This document shows positions 1 to 13,010 of a DNA stretch of 64,000 nt, one piece after another. Both the position numbers and the translations under genes were made by a program. Source of the stretch: Datisca glomerata (taxonomy: Eukaryota > Streptophyta > Magnoliopsida > Cucurbitales > Datiscaceae); contig QANY01005731.1 in assembly GCA_003255025.1 (NCBI GenBank), positions 567,019-631,018 on the forward strand. The letters are read 5' to 3'. The notes under the pieces were generated by a model. The model saw only the letters and a program-made list of their open reading frames with translations. It searched no databases and had not been told where the DNA came from. Position 1 is the stretch's first letter. Each line of letters begins with the position of its first letter.

Positions 1-245
1 ATTTAATCAACATCGTTCAAAACTAAGTAATTATATCCAAAAAGTAAACGGACTGTCCTTAATACTTTAGTTGACACGAGCGCACCATTACCAACTCTCA
101 AAATGACCTCGCCATCAGCCAGCTCCATTGATGAATCAAGGATCTGTAAAGTAGACTATACATGGTTAGTGACTCATTAATCAAGTATCCAGGATGACAA
201 ATCATATTCCACTAAAAAAACTTCAAGTACAAGTAAATCATATAT
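1..245 (-). pseudogene. Ty1/copia pol start: degenerate aspartic protease region
   Basis: This continues the gag reading frame of the copia element to its right and runs off the left edge. On the minus strand the translation passes from the gag zinc knuckle into a copia-type protease. W-I-L-D is visible where the family has W-I-L-D-S-G, but the Asp is followed at once by two stop codons and then V-T-N-H-V, which matches the usual A-T-N-H-V-C. Further on comes a V-G-N-G-A block typical of the copia protease and pre-integrase region. The catalytic site is therefore destroyed. Recognised from conserved motifs only, with no database search. Confidence 0.7.
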
Positions 246-1096
246 ACCTTTCTTTTTCAGCTCAGAGAGATATTTGTTACAGTTTCTCTTCTAATGACCT
301 TCAACATCACAGTGGAAACACTTTGCTTTAGGCTTGCTGTTTTTCTTATTCTTCTTGGCTTTCGGCGATGTCTTGGCTTTCTTTACTCTTTTGTTCTTAC
401 TCGTCCTTAACATTGTTCTTCTTCCTTTTCTTGTTCTTAACAATATTGGAGGAAGGTTTTTGCTTGACAACATTTGTCTCGCTCTCTTTGGTCATTCTAA
501 GGTTGAGTGACTCAAAAATATGCAGTTCATTCAACAATTGGGTCATGTTGAATTGCAACTTGTTCATAACATAGTTGGTCGTGAATGCAGAAAAAGATGA
601 TGTGAGTGACCCTAGTATGATGTTAACTTTAGTCCGCTCATCAATGGTCGCCCCATGTACTTCTGGCTCATTCATTATGTTGATCATGTTCAAAACATGT
701 TCTTGAACAGAAGTACCCGTCTTCATCTTAGTTGCCATGTAGCTCCTAGTGGTCTTATGACAACTTTGATCGGACTGCCACCCAAACATTGCTTGTAAAG
801 ATTCCATAATCTCATAGACAGTCTCAATGCTTTCATACTTGGTTCTCAGAACATCATTCATGCTCACAAGCATATAGCACTTCGTCTTGTTGTTTGATAT
901 GATCCAAGCATCATATTTGTCCCTAACATTCTTAGGGGCGTTAGCAGGGTTTCTCAGGACATTTCTCAGTAAGAACGAACTTATGGTTCTTACAAATCAA
1001 TATTAAGTTCATATTTGATTTTCAACGTACGAAATTATCACCATTCAATTTTTCAAGAGCAAGTAAAGCAGTAACAGGATTGCCCATGGTAGACAT
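246..1096 (-). pseudogene. Ty1/copia gag polyprotein, copy 1 (pseudogene)
   Basis: Gag is the structural protein that packages retrotransposon RNA. The start is taken at the ATG at 1094-1096, which matches the start in copy 2. After about 25 codons the conserved tryptophan of the D-N-F-x-x-W-K-S-N motif is a TGA stop. The long open part (397-873) carries the UBN2-type gag core, including a Y-M-A-T-K-M-K-T-G-T-S-V-Q-E-H-V block and an I-D-E-R block. It ends in a lysine-rich stretch and a CCHC zinc knuckle (C-F-H-C-D-V-E-G-H, then R-N-C) near 270-320, reached by a frameshift. The element is dead. Identification as a copia gag is firm; the lineage is not assigned. Confidence 0.85.
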
Positions 1097-3056
1097 AATC
1101 TTGATAACTGAAATTTAAAACATACATGATTCAATATAATTGATAAATATCTAGAATTTGAAAAGTAAACGTGATGCATGAATGCAATCATAATAAACAC
1201 ATAAATTTAACATTTACTAATCACGATAAAATAACGCAACGATTAATGTGCGGCTTTAGGGTCGGTCAGATTAACGTCAGATTTCATGACTTCTCATCAT
1301 TTTTAATTAAAACTTAAAATATCTCATTTTTATTTCTTTTAACAATAAGGTATCGCTTGTTCGGTCAAGTCACAACTATCCACATGAAATCTTAATTGTG
1401 ATTTTATGAGTTTAACTCAACATTTCAGATTTCATGACTTCATTTAGAATATGCCGCCTTAGGGTCAGTCAAAACTAAACTACATCACTTCCTCCTATCT
1501 TCTTAAAAAGTCTAACATTAGTATTGGTACAGCTCAAACCTTTCTTAGGGGGATGAAAACAAAGCCATCTCAAGGCCCTCACTGCATCTCACGGTGTTGT
1601 ACTAATGATGGAGACTATATGTGACATTAACATGTCAACCTTCTCCCACTCACTATTTTAGGATAATGTGTTTCTATTTTAACTAATCAATTAATTTTAT
1701 TACTAGTTAAAATAATAACCCTATGAATATTTAAGTATCAGTAATCCAATCTCATTGGTCTAAATTCATTTAACTTTCTGAAGCGCCTAAGTCATAATTA
1801 GGTGAATTTAGATAAACTAATGAATTATATTCATCAAATTTTAATAAGTTTTTTTTACTAAAGTCGGTTAACCTAAAGGTTACCATAGCCTTTAGTGTGG
1901 TGTGATTACCAAGTTTTAACTAGTTAAAACCTAGCCGTTTACATGCAATTGATTTCATAAAACAATACATATAAACATATTAGGACAATCCTAATAAATC
2001 ATGTTTTTACATATGAGATGCATGATTAAATAAAACTGTGTGAGATTTACATGTATGGCATGTAATCGACTATTGCATGAATAAGTTATCAAACATAACA
2101 ATTAAATAATTATTTAACAATTAAATAAAATAATAATGGACCAAGTGATTATTGGGTATTTCTAAATTACAACATTTAAAATAAAGAAATAAAACTACAA
2201 AACGGACTTCAAGAATACATATTTTTCAAATATTGTCTGCTCCTCCTGATATCTATCTTCATAATCTTCAAGCTTTGGATAAAACCCTTTTTAATTAGAA
2301 AAAATATTTTTCTTAATTAAAATAATTTTTATAATTATCACTTTTAATATAGTTGACTTTGACTTAGTCAAATAAATACTTTATTTGATTTGGTCAAGCT
2401 TAGGTCAAACCTAATCAACCTATTAATTTTTTTAATTTTCATAAAATCTAAAATTAATAATTAATTTTAAAATTACATTAATTTCAAAATTTAAATGGAT
2501 AATTAAAAGAGTTTGGGTTTTAATGAAACACTTAGGTGATAGAGTTGGTTGTATGGTTTGTTGAAAACTTTCCTAAAACGTGACAATAGTTTTCACCTAT
2601 TATAGGACTCTCCGATCGCCGCTCATCACCATCGCTGCCCGTCTCACTAACGGCAACCGCCTGCCACGCCGGATAGCCACTATTCATCTCCACCGGAGCA
2701 GTAAATTTCTGACGTGAACAATGTTTTCGGATGAACAGTTCTTTCATGAATGACAATGTTTTTGCGTGAACAGTAAATTTCTGTCGTTCGTCTAGTGCGT
2801 TCTTTGTATTCTCGCGTTCAGAATAATTACAATAATATTCAAAATAAAATTATAAAAATTTCTACGCCTCAATATGGCTTACACAAGATCTAGGTAAAAT
2901 TAAGACAAAACCTAAATCAATAATCACCATACAATTAACGATCAATTATTTTTCATACATTCAAAAACACAACCATCCTCATCATACATATTTTATATTA
3001 TATGAATAATGTAAGAAAATTCACACGACATTTAACATATAAATATATAAAGACCA
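1097..3056 (-). mobile_element. Copia copy 1 untranslated leader between primer site and gag
   Basis: This is about 2 kb of AT-rich non-coding DNA between the primer-binding site and gag. It belongs to the element because blocks recur in the same order in copy 2 (21.1-23.0 kb on the other strand). One example is the stretch near 1545-1610 with the H-shaped G-C-rich words around 'ctcacggtgttgtac', whose counterpart lies at about 22520-22600. A short stretch near 2540-2780 is richer in GC and contains the 74-codon open frame 2532-2756. I see no recognisable protein in it and treat it as chance. Confidence 0.65.
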
Positions 3057-3067
3057 CTTTGATACCA
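3057..3067 (-). other. Primer-binding site of copia copy 1 (initiator tRNA-Met type)
   Basis: On the minus strand the sequence reads TGGTATCAAAG two bases after the LTR end. Plant copia elements typically use the 3' end of initiator tRNA-Met, whose complement begins TGGTATCAGAGC. The match is 8 of 8 at the start with one later mismatch. Its place between LTR and gag supports the call. Confidence 0.75.
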
Positions 3068-3069
3068 CT

Positions 3070-4330
3070 TGTTGGTCACTGCGGCGCGTGCGCAGCGGAA
3101 GCGTGGAGGCGCGTGACCTTTTAAAAATTAAATTTTTAATAAAACAATACTTGCCAATGCCACGATAACCAAATAAATTTTTTTATTGAAAACTCTTTTT
3201 CAATCAGTCAGGATCTATTATATATTTATAAGTTAAATCTACAACATACAAGGTTAGGAATCATATACCTCTTGTAGTCTATTTCAAGTGTCCTTACAAA
3301 AACTGATCGATCATCCGTTCCCACAAAATCGTTCCAACGATCAGTAGACTCTGAGATGCACACCAAGATCTTCCAAGTCAATCCTCAACGCACTAGAACG
3401 TATGTGGGCACGTAGAATATTACAAGACACTTTTTTGTCTCTAGATGTTCTCAATACATGAGATCTAGAGATTTACTGAGAAGGACTTTAGTGAGACGAT
3501 TCTCTAAAAGAACGTGATAATTATTCTTTTAGAGATTTGATTAACGTTTAATCACAGAAGAAAGTCTCTCTGACACCAATCGTATTCTCAATTCAACTCT
3601 TGATTGATGAACTGATTATCTGATCAACTGATTATCTCCTATTCTTTCAACCACAAAGGCCATTAGAATAATATCTATATATATTATAGATAATGGCGTA
3701 TCACACTTTTAGGAATAAAATGAAATAACATTTAATTATAAAATTATCAATTATAGCGGGACACACTGCAATTGTGCACAACTGCAATGTCTCATGGCAC
3801 TGCAGTATGCCGTGAGCCAGCACATTGCCTCACGACACCATTGTAGTGTCATGTGACACTACAGTATTGCACACTCACTATTGTAGTGCCACGTGACACC
3901 ACAGTAGTGCATATATATATATATTCTGAAAATTATATTTAAATATATAAATAATTTAATTAATTAATCACACATAATTATCTCGTAATAATGTATTTAC
4001 CCTGGAATGAAATTTCTTTTGCAAGTTAGTCATTTTCTTATGTCCTGAAAATATTCATACCCTAGACAGCGTAGTATAGAGGTGATATGAGTCCGTGGAT
4101 CTATAATCCTAAGCTCTAATAAATCAGATTATTAATTAAACTCTTTAATTAAATAATCTTATTTATTAATTTCATTATTACTCCACGATAAATATCAAAT
4201 TACACTCTTAGAGATTATAGAATGTATTTACAGAGTATTCTCATGTAACCCACTGATATAATCATATAGTTCTATTCTCTAATTATTAGTTCATAAATTA
4301 TAACTTATCAAGCGACGTGTTAATTATAGA
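3070..4330 (-). repeat. LTR of copia copy 1 (5' LTR on minus strand, truncated)
   Basis: The LTR ends ...CA at 3070-3071, next to the primer site. Homology to the LTR of copy 2 (18985-21085) is plain by eye, for example the blocks around 4060-4250 here and 19830-20060 there. It fades beyond about 4330, so the outer end is lost or too diverged to see. The LTR carries a tandem set of near-palindromic GTAGTGCCACGTGACACC-like units at about 3790-3915. The far boundary is uncertain by about 200 bp. Confidence 0.65.
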
Positions 4331-4975
4331 AGAGGAAAGAAGAGGAAAGGACATAATTATAAAAGAAGGGACATAATTAGTTGTTTACATGTGTTATTAT
4401 TTGATGACAGAACTAACTCTGTTTATTGGTAGGGACCAGCGGTGGCCACTGCTTTACTTAGCAATGGTTAACATAACTCTCCACTACCGGGCTTAAGGTC
4501 ATGATGTGATAATATACTGACACATTATAATAGTAATGAGTATTTGATGATGAACATCATGATATATAACATTTTTCTAAGGTCATATACCCTTAAGAAA
4601 GATGGTTACCAAGATTTCTATATGTATATCAAGAACCACAAGCATGTAACAAACAAAAAAAGCTTCCCCATGCCCACGACCCCATGATGTGTTTCCGATC
4701 ATCCTATCCCAGATCCTCATAAATTTGGTATCTTGGTCAAAACAGAAAGCAATGCATTGATGCAGAGCTTTGAAGGCGAGGGAAAGCATAATAGACCCAT
4801 TCCATTAATTAACACTGGCCTTTGCAGTATACACTTAAAAACATTATTGATTATTTTTCTCACACGCCTTATTCATCTCATTATACATATTAGAAAAGAT
4901 AGACACAACAAATAGTTCTAATTTTAAAACAATATAAGCCGGCATAAGCTATAAATACATTGGTTTAAACTCAAT
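4331..4975. other. Spacer and likely 3' UTR of the pyrophosphorylase gene
   Basis: No coding region can be supported here. The part next to the stop codon at 4976 is probably 3' untranslated sequence of the minus-strand gene. The short open frames 4583-4789 (-) and 4733-4915 (+) overlap each other on opposite strands and match nothing I recognise. Confidence 0.4.
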
Positions 4976-7900
4976 CTAAAATGTGATCTCACAAGGTGCA
5001 TGAAATGTCCTTCCTCGACATATCACTTCTAGGTTTTCTCCAATGTACGAACAAAGTGGCGATACCTCCACACCTGGATTTAATAGCTCAATTATGCCAA
5101 ATGACTGTGAAAAGTTCATATAAAGAAACAAATTATGCACCTAATAATAATTAAAGGACATGTGAATCTGTGTATTGTATATTATTGAACGATTTCTACT
5201 CTCAATTTTATAGAAACAACAATGTAAGGAAATTCTTGAACTTCTCCATTTTTTAAAGACTTTAGTTTTCACAAAATCATTCTAGCCATGACACCCCAAA
5301 TTCAACATAGATAGTCCTCGGCAGCACAATGATTCCTATCCTGCTGGTATCGATTACTTTCATCTAAAATGAAGAAGCAACTATATTCCCCGGTCAAGAG
5401 GAAGAAAACTTCTTGTACCATATTTACTTAGTATCAGTCTATGGATGTAGGGCTTTGCATTCAAGTAAATGTAAACTTGTTATAAGCATCATCTTAAAGA
5501 AATAAATGTACCAGTGGCATATAAGGGCACTGAATGCGTCAAGAATCCACCAGCAGCAACTACCCATCGAGCATGGAGTCGAAGAACAAGGAGTCTAGCA
5601 CTGTCTGGAGTATCGAAATTCGAACCATTGGCATTTTTCACAGGAGCAAACTCCTCTTCACGTAACACCTAATTGAAGTTAATGAAAACCAAGTGCAAAG
5701 ATTATATTATCATTCCTAAACAGCAAAAAATTTGAGATTTTGCTGGGAGAAGGTTTGCAGTACCTCAAAAAGGGCAGTTGAAGGAGCATAAGCAAATGCA
5801 TCGAATATGAACTGCTCGAGTTTTAATCCCATTGTCTGTCCATGAATAGAAGGAATTTTCTTCTCAGCAAGATGGTAACTGCACCCAATCTTGTTATTAT
5901 TAGCATTCTTCATTTATAGGACTCTAGTAGACAAAGTCTGAATATCTAAGAACTTAAAATGCTGAAGCTGGCGAAGAATCAATAATAAAAAAAAGTCCAT
6001 ATTGAAGATCTACTTTTCAGCAGTGATGTAATATCTACCATAGATTCTTTCATTTTCATTCCATTCCTAAAATGAATATTCGAAGAGACTTTATAGACTA
6101 GAAAGCCAGTTCCTTCTCCAGAATTTACTTGTGGGTAGCATCCCAAGGAACGAAATTCTCTCACCATGACCTCCTCAGCTTCAAAGGAAACTAGAAACTT
6201 AACATTTTAATTGATGGATCCACTTTCGGAGTCCCATGTTAAACTATTCTTCACTTTCTTATTAGGAGTAAACTGGTTCGAGAATGATATTTTCAAAACA
6301 AATCTACCATAACTCAGTATTCAAGTCTTCATGGTGACAGACACGAGGCAAGAAAAATCTATATATCAATAACAGTTATGACAACTGCATTTCATAAAAC
6401 TGCAAAAAAAATGTGCCCATCAGCAATCAAAACTACTTTAAGTTCTGTCCAACAAGAAAAAAATATAAGATGTAGAACAAGAGGCATGAGAGAAGAAAGA
6501 CTTCACTAACATGCTGTCTTTCTCAAGGCCATTTGCGACTTGGTTAAGAAAATCCAAAGTAAACATGTGTAAGCACACCTGAAATGTAAGAAAGAACTAA
6601 ATTTCAGTTTTCTGGCAGCACAATGTATCATATTAAAAAAATCAGCCGTGTATGGTTTCTTTTACTTCTGAAATGGAATTTGGGCATGTTCCAAGGAAGA
6701 GGGGAAAATTTTGACAAAGTTGTACGCCAAGGAACTTCAGCAAATGTGAATCTATGTAAATTTGTTCTACACACTTTATACAGTTTGACGTCCATCATGC
6801 TCTAAGAACAATGGAATCAAATATGCAGTGTAGATGTATTTATTGAAGTCATTAACCATTGAATACTTAAAGGTTTGCTTTAGAATCAATCACGGCAATC
6901 ACTTGGAAGCTTCAATTGGTCTTAGATCTTGGTCAATGGATGATGTTTGGGTCAAAATATCAACAACTATGTCATTTCTCAACACACGCAAAAATACTTA
7001 TTTAATATATGGATGGAAAGGGATAGTTGAACTTTTGAGGATATGGAGAATAGCATAGTTAGATTGAGGGGAATTTTTATTTCTACATTGAAAGATTAGA
7101 CTAGTTCTTATAGTCCACATACTTGGACATTTTCTGGGTCTTACTTTTTGTTCTTTTCCTGCATAGTCCTTTGGGATATTTTTTGGTTAATAGTAAAATA
7201 ATCACATTAATGTTCGAAAAGAAACAGTTTATTTAAGAGCTCCAGCTGAAAATGTCTAAACTATGAGGAAAACCTAATAGCGTAGTATACTTTCTATAGT
7301 TTGCCTCAAACGAATTCGACAGAGCAATGTGATTCTAATCCCAGTCTACTTAAGCACCTCTATTAAACACTCACAGAGCTATAACTTGAACATAGGCAAG
7401 CTTAAATGTCTGCATCATCAAAAACCCTATTTTGTCAAAGGAAAGCGATCTCACACAATGTAACAACTGACAACTTACATTACTCCAACAAAAACACAGA
7501 CGCCCAGTTTGTTGATTGATTGCAGAAGCCAGTGACTGATCCAGCTCACTATATTCTACCACAGTAAAAGGTCCACCTTTACCTCGTCGTACAAACACGC
7601 CAACCTTTTCCTGGGGGTATGCCTGTTACCAAATACGTCCAACAAACAAGTTATAACCTACATTACAGCTCTAATATAGAACTTCTTCATGAAAGTTTAA
7701 CAATCAGATTCTAGAATACATGTAAAATCTGTGATATATTAATAGATCGGGAGTTAGCAATATAGGTCTATCTTACTAGCAACTCAAGCTAGAAATAAAA
7801 ATTTAAGCATTTTTCAACTGCTCCTTTACAATGCATCGTGATCAACCTTGCATCTAATGTGTTGATGGTAAAGACAAGGTTTTTCAATCCAAGATTCCGT

Positions 7901-10900
7901 GTCAACTCATGTCTAGCATCTTCCTTTGTCCTCCAAAAATCACGCAATTATGAAACCAGCGTAAAAAACTGTGGCTACGGCCTACGTCAAATTTCTCATC
8001 CCCTCACCCTGATAGTATCATTAGACGACGACAACAGAACACGAAAGCAAGTATAGACAGAAGAAATCCACATTGGCAAAACATGGGATTCAAGCAGTAT
8101 TAATACAAAAAGGAAAAAAATATTAAGAATATACCACCGGTGTATAAAAGATGTCTCAGTCAATATACAAGGAAGAAATTGAAGTTATACAATTACATTT
8201 ACTTAGTCCATCCAATGAACAAAAACATTAGTCACCTTACGAACAACTTTTGCAGCAGCAGAAACACCCTTATCAATGAAATAACCCAAGAATGTTGGAT
8301 CAGACACACGGACCTGTTGTCAACATCCAATAATCTTTATTTGTTTTATAAGATAATTCTAGGCAACTTAGCCAACTAAAGTGAAGCCACGCATTGAAAC
8401 TCACCAATGCATTGTCAACTCCATAACAATCTACATATTTGATTCCTTTCATTGCCATATCTTCTAATAATTTTGATGATTTCAAAGCTGATTTAAAAAA
8501 GTAGTCCAGTGAGATCGGGAAGAGAAAGTACAGCAAGCTACATACAGTAGTCAATCAGTTGAGCTCAAGTCTAATGACATTACCTGCATATACCCCTCCG
8601 TTCCCATCTGGAGCTTTAGCTACCTGGCTTTAAGAATATTAATTCATGTAACAACAGGATTCATGTAATGGGCACGAGATATAATATTAGATAAAAAAAC
8701 TTTTGCAATTTCTCCTTGGGCCCTAATGTGGCAGGAAAGTTCTGTCTCACTCCACCAATAAGTATTCTCACCCAAACTTTAATTGTTTACTTCCTCCAAC
8801 TGCTCAGAATTATTCTAATCATTGAATGAGAAAACACCAATTAATTTTCTTCTCTTAATAAGATCAGAGCCAGTTTGACAGCAGTTTGACAGCAATCTTC
8901 ATCACCTACTGTTTGTTATAAGACGTAGTTTTTCTAATTCTTATATCTAGCCTCCTAAGTGAATGAATGACTCAACAACTGAAGTTTACAGAAAATACAT
9001 AAAAATTCATTCTAGGAAATCATGCCAGTAATTTTTAAGATCCATAAGCTCATATACAAAAATAATCATACTTTGTATGGAGTCTCCATGATAAATCTAC
9101 CATCCTTTGAAACACAGGGTATGGTGCCTTGCTCAAAGAAGGTGACCTGCATGAAAGAAGCATGTTCTTCAAAGTAATCCCTGGTGGAAGCTAAATGATA
9201 TATGTGGGATCTAAGGAATTCTTACTTGATCAGCTTCCAGACCAAAATATTTATGGCTTTCAAAATATTTCCTCGTTGTTTCATCAGTAAACGGACTGGT
9301 CATTATGTACCAATGAATTGATACTGAGTTAGTGGAATCTGTGATAAATAAATTATAGTTACAATGACGTATAGATGTGCAAATAGTGGGACTTAGAAAC
9401 AACTTCCACGAGGATGAAGGAGGATTACTACAGTTAGGATCATATCTTGTTACCTAGAGCAATATAACCTAGTCTTCAGGATAAAAGGATATTTTCAGAA
9501 AAATGATGAATGATAAATTGAAACATACTCTCATTGATCGATTGAGCAGCAAGTCTTTGTACACGCAAAATTCGCTCAGCTTGAAGTTGGAAAAGTGACT
9601 TTCCCGATGGAAGCCCAATATCTTACACCAAAGTAAATTAAAGTTTAAGCAGCAGGACGAATTCAGCTAAACACATTCATAGAGTAGACTCAAATAACAA
9701 AAGTTAACTTTTCATACACCCAAATAATATTTGGTTTTCACAATTTTCGTTCCTCATGAAGTATGATTATAGGAAAGATTAGACTTCATTTATGGCATTT
9801 TAGAAGATATCCTTAGCAGAAACTTAAACTCAATTAAAAGGAATACTGAAGTAAAAAAGAAAATAATATTTAGTAATCTATGGTGATTTTATGAATTTTC
9901 AGAAAGAAACTCCTTAATCATTGCCTGCTTGCCTTTTCAAACATGACAAGCAGCTGTTTCGCATAGTGTTGCTCGCCACAGAAATGGTTATATAAGTGCT
10001 CTCCTCAACATATGTTCCTTCTTTCTCAAGAAGTACCTATGCTTTTATTTTTATGTTATATACAAGTGAATCTTCCCCCATCTTCTTAATCTGATAACTT
10101 TTTTCTTTGAAAAGAAACAATGTTATATAATAATAATGTGTAAGAAGAACAAATATTGTAGAACAAGAAGCCCTCCTTATTAGAAACAAAAACACAGTGG
10201 GCAAAATAAATTTCTGTTTAGAAATGTCTTAAAACCAGTTAGTTCTTTTATAAGATCTTAAAAACTAGTTAATTAGAAACCCAAATTAAGCAAGAAAAAA
10301 AATTTGGCTCCAAAATTCATTCAAAATCCAACAATTTGACCTCCAAAAACCTCTGTTCTCCTACCTCACCATCCGAAGAAAATCATATTTCATACCTCCC
10401 AAGAATCCTCAGTTAGATCTTAAATCACATTTACCAATAACCACACAACAATAACCAATCTTTCCTAATTCACATCTTCAGCGAAAGAGTTTCTTTTGGA
10501 ATTCCTTATAAGGATTCAGAAAATACTGGATCGCTGCCTACACAAGAAATTTTTTGATAGAACTCCAAAATGGCATTATCTTTTGATCCATTTTTTTGTA
10601 AACTACAAGAATGATGAAAAGGAGCAATTCATGTATCCCGCCACTAGTGGCTGGACAAAGGATCTGTATTTGGCCAACTATCTCTAGGTAATAAATGTTA
10701 TCATACTCCTGCAGGAGTTTGACCAGTAGAGTGGGTGAAAAAAATAATATCTACAAAAATGTGCAACTGCATAACCAAATGAAAAAATAAATCGATTTGA
10801 TTTATTAGACATTTTCCCTAAGAGATACTTCAAAGTAGAAGACTGTACAGTTCTAAGTGAATTTAACATACTTACTGAAACATCCCTTCGGATCAGAACT

Positions 10901-12818
10901 TCCAAGCCGAGTTCCCTGAATTAACATTTTAAAACAGAGTGCGGGTGCACATCAGGGAGCAGTTGAACATGAACCATACAATGGCAAAAAAAAATCAGAA
11001 GATCCTTCATCTGCAAGTCAAATGTTATATTGGCATGTCCATGAAAACTTAGCTTATATCTTGAAACTAATTTCTCAAGTTGATGATGGAAAACACAGAC
11101 TGTCTACGAGGCAGTATGAAATTAGCATAGAATAACTCATCGAACCAAGAAAAACTATAATGTCCAAAAAAATTTATATCACGTTCAAAAGTGTATGAAA
11201 TATTTGCAAAGCAATGATGGAAGTACCAATAACATACATTGATGCAGCTTTTTAGTTCTCCATCCAATCTAATCTAATACTAACAATTAATTCATCACCT
11301 CTCCCAACGAGGTTATACAAAGCGACGAATATTTTCCCACTCTTGTGCACTAACGTGAATAGAGACTCTTCTCACTGAAATGCAATATGGTAATTATTGC
11401 TACGTGTTATTATAGATTAATGGAATGAAATGTCAAAATTTTATCACTCAATTCACACTTTTCTTTTATTTCATTTCTTTTGTTTTGCTTCGTAGGAAAA
11501 AGAAAACATTTTATTAAACAATAATAGACAAGATAAAATGGAACAGAAGTATTGCTTTGTAAAAAAGCATCATCGTCTGCTCCCCTTTAAAAAGGTTTCA
11601 GGCTCCTTCCCTAGTCTGCCCATTATCATATTGACTTTGAAGAGAAATTATCATATTGCCTTTGAAGAGAAATTATCATATTGCCTTTGAGGGGTGGGGG
11701 TCATAGATGACTTAGAAATGGCATTGCTTTTACTTTATTTATTGAATGTATCTGTCATTATATTGTCTTGACAAAGCACATCATCTCAAAAAGCAGCAAA
11801 GTGCTGAAATCGTTATCGTTGCACAGAGAGGATTACAGAAAGTAAAAACCCACTTAAAAACCATCCTTTTCCCCTTATAGGTACTGCTATAAAGTTCAAC
11901 ATGAAGTAAAAGCAATTAGTACGAAAACAACGGGACATGATATCCCTAAAAGTTCAACACTCCCAAGATAAAATGTGATAACAGTACCTGCCCACCAGAC
12001 AAAAGCACAACAGCCAACTTCCCGTCTGAGATGGCCTTCAAACCCATCTTCCACCATCTCTCTCTTTCCTCAATGGTCCGCTCCTCTACTGTTGACACGC
12101 TACCGTCGGGGACCGGCTCAATTGCTGCCGCTGGTAGCCCTGAAATCCGAATGTAGACACATCTAAAGATACAGGCTCGTAGTCCACAATTAACATAGAC
12201 AGACAATTACCAAAGATACCAACCTTGAGACTGAAGCGAACATCGAATAACCCGATCTATTCTGGAAAGATCTAAACCCTGAAAGGAAGTACATGTAATA
12301 GAATAAAAATTAATAACACATTAAATTGACGGTCAATACGCAAAGCAATAAATAATTACTTCCAAAATCCAAATTCGTACTGCAGAGTTACAGCTAGAAA
12401 CTAAAATAAAAGGTATCATAATTAGCAATTATCAAGATGTTTACATAAATTTGAATTATCTTAGAGCTCCACTTAGTTCTGAGAAAAGGAATAAAAAACA
12501 TGTTTTTATAACATTGATAGAAATTGCTGAATAAAAAAAGAATTGATACAAATAACGGTTACAAAGAGTGAAAGATCCGGAGAGTGTCGAATCGAAAGGG
12601 AGGTGGTGGAATTGTACCTCGATGTCCTTGACGAGAAGGTCGCGCTCTTCGTTGGAGAGCTCATCCCAGAGAGCAAACGCGTCTTCTTGGCCATAATCCT
12701 TGAGCCTCTCGAGCAAAGCTTGTGGTGGTGTGTTTGGGGGTAGCTGTTGTGGCTGTGGCAGTGACGACATTGACGATGAGTTGCTATCTAAGGTAACAAT
12801 GGTGGTTGGTTCCCTCAT
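4976..12818 (-). CDS. UAP1: UDP-N-acetylglucosamine pyrophosphorylase, complete 15-exon gene
   Basis: The enzyme makes UDP-GlcNAc and pyrophosphate from GlcNAc-1-phosphate and UTP in the cytosol; UDP-GlcNAc feeds N-glycans, GPI anchors and O-GlcNAc. I place exons at 12618-12818, 12224-12278, 11988-12139, 10876-10915, 9529-9621, 9226-9338, 9072-9146, 8584-8623, 8405-8487, 8236-8313, 7479-7622, 6511-6578, 5764-5878, 5512-5668 and 4976-5073. All junctions are GT-AG, phases agree, and the sum is 1512 nt (503 aa plus stop), the usual family length. The nucleotide-binding signature L-S-G-G-Q-G-T-R-L-G...D-P-K-G lies at residues 132-147 and is split by intron 3. Other landmarks are [16 protein letters not shown] and the C-terminal C-R-G-R-T-F-H-A-P. 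The start is the first ATG, followed by M-R-E-P as in plant homologues. The gene looks intact. Exon 5-6 junction residues are the least certain. Confidence 0.95.
11623..11693. repeat. Short tandem repeat in intron 3 of UAP1
   Basis: A unit of about 26 bp containing ATTATCATATTG and CTTTGAAGAGAA is repeated almost three times in a row within the intron between exons 3 and 4. The second and third copies differ from each other by very few bases, which points to recent slippage. No function is evident. Confidence 0.8.
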
Positions 12819-13010
12819 CTTTCTCTCTCTGTAGAAAACTTCGATCTCTCAGATCTCTCTCTCTCTCTCTCTCTCTCTCAACACAGAGAGCTGGTGGCTT
12901 AGCAGTTTGTTAAGTTTTGGGCTTACAGAACACACAGAGGAAGAGAAGATCCAAAAGTAACACAGAAGCTAGGAATCATTATATAACCACCTGATGGTTG
13001 TGGAGTTACA
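12819..13010 (-). promoter_or_regulatory. 5' UTR and proximal promoter of UAP1 with CT microsatellite
   Basis: Directly upstream of the start codon lies a pyrimidine microsatellite (CT)n at about 12853-12880 on the plus strand, which is (GA)n in the sense of the gene. GA/CT tracts are common in plant 5' UTRs and core promoters. No clear TATA box position can be fixed by eye. Confidence 0.45.

Noticed and set aside
4583..4915. Small genes next to UAP1
   Set aside because: Two short frames overlap on opposite strands in likely 3' UTR sequence and match nothing.
5979..6167. Extra minus-strand exon of UAP1
   Set aside because: The gene is complete and in phase without it, and it does not match the family. 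It lies in the intron between exons 12 and 13.
12543..12743. Plus-strand frame over UAP1 exon 1
   Set aside because: It is antisense to a well-supported exon and has no recognised content.
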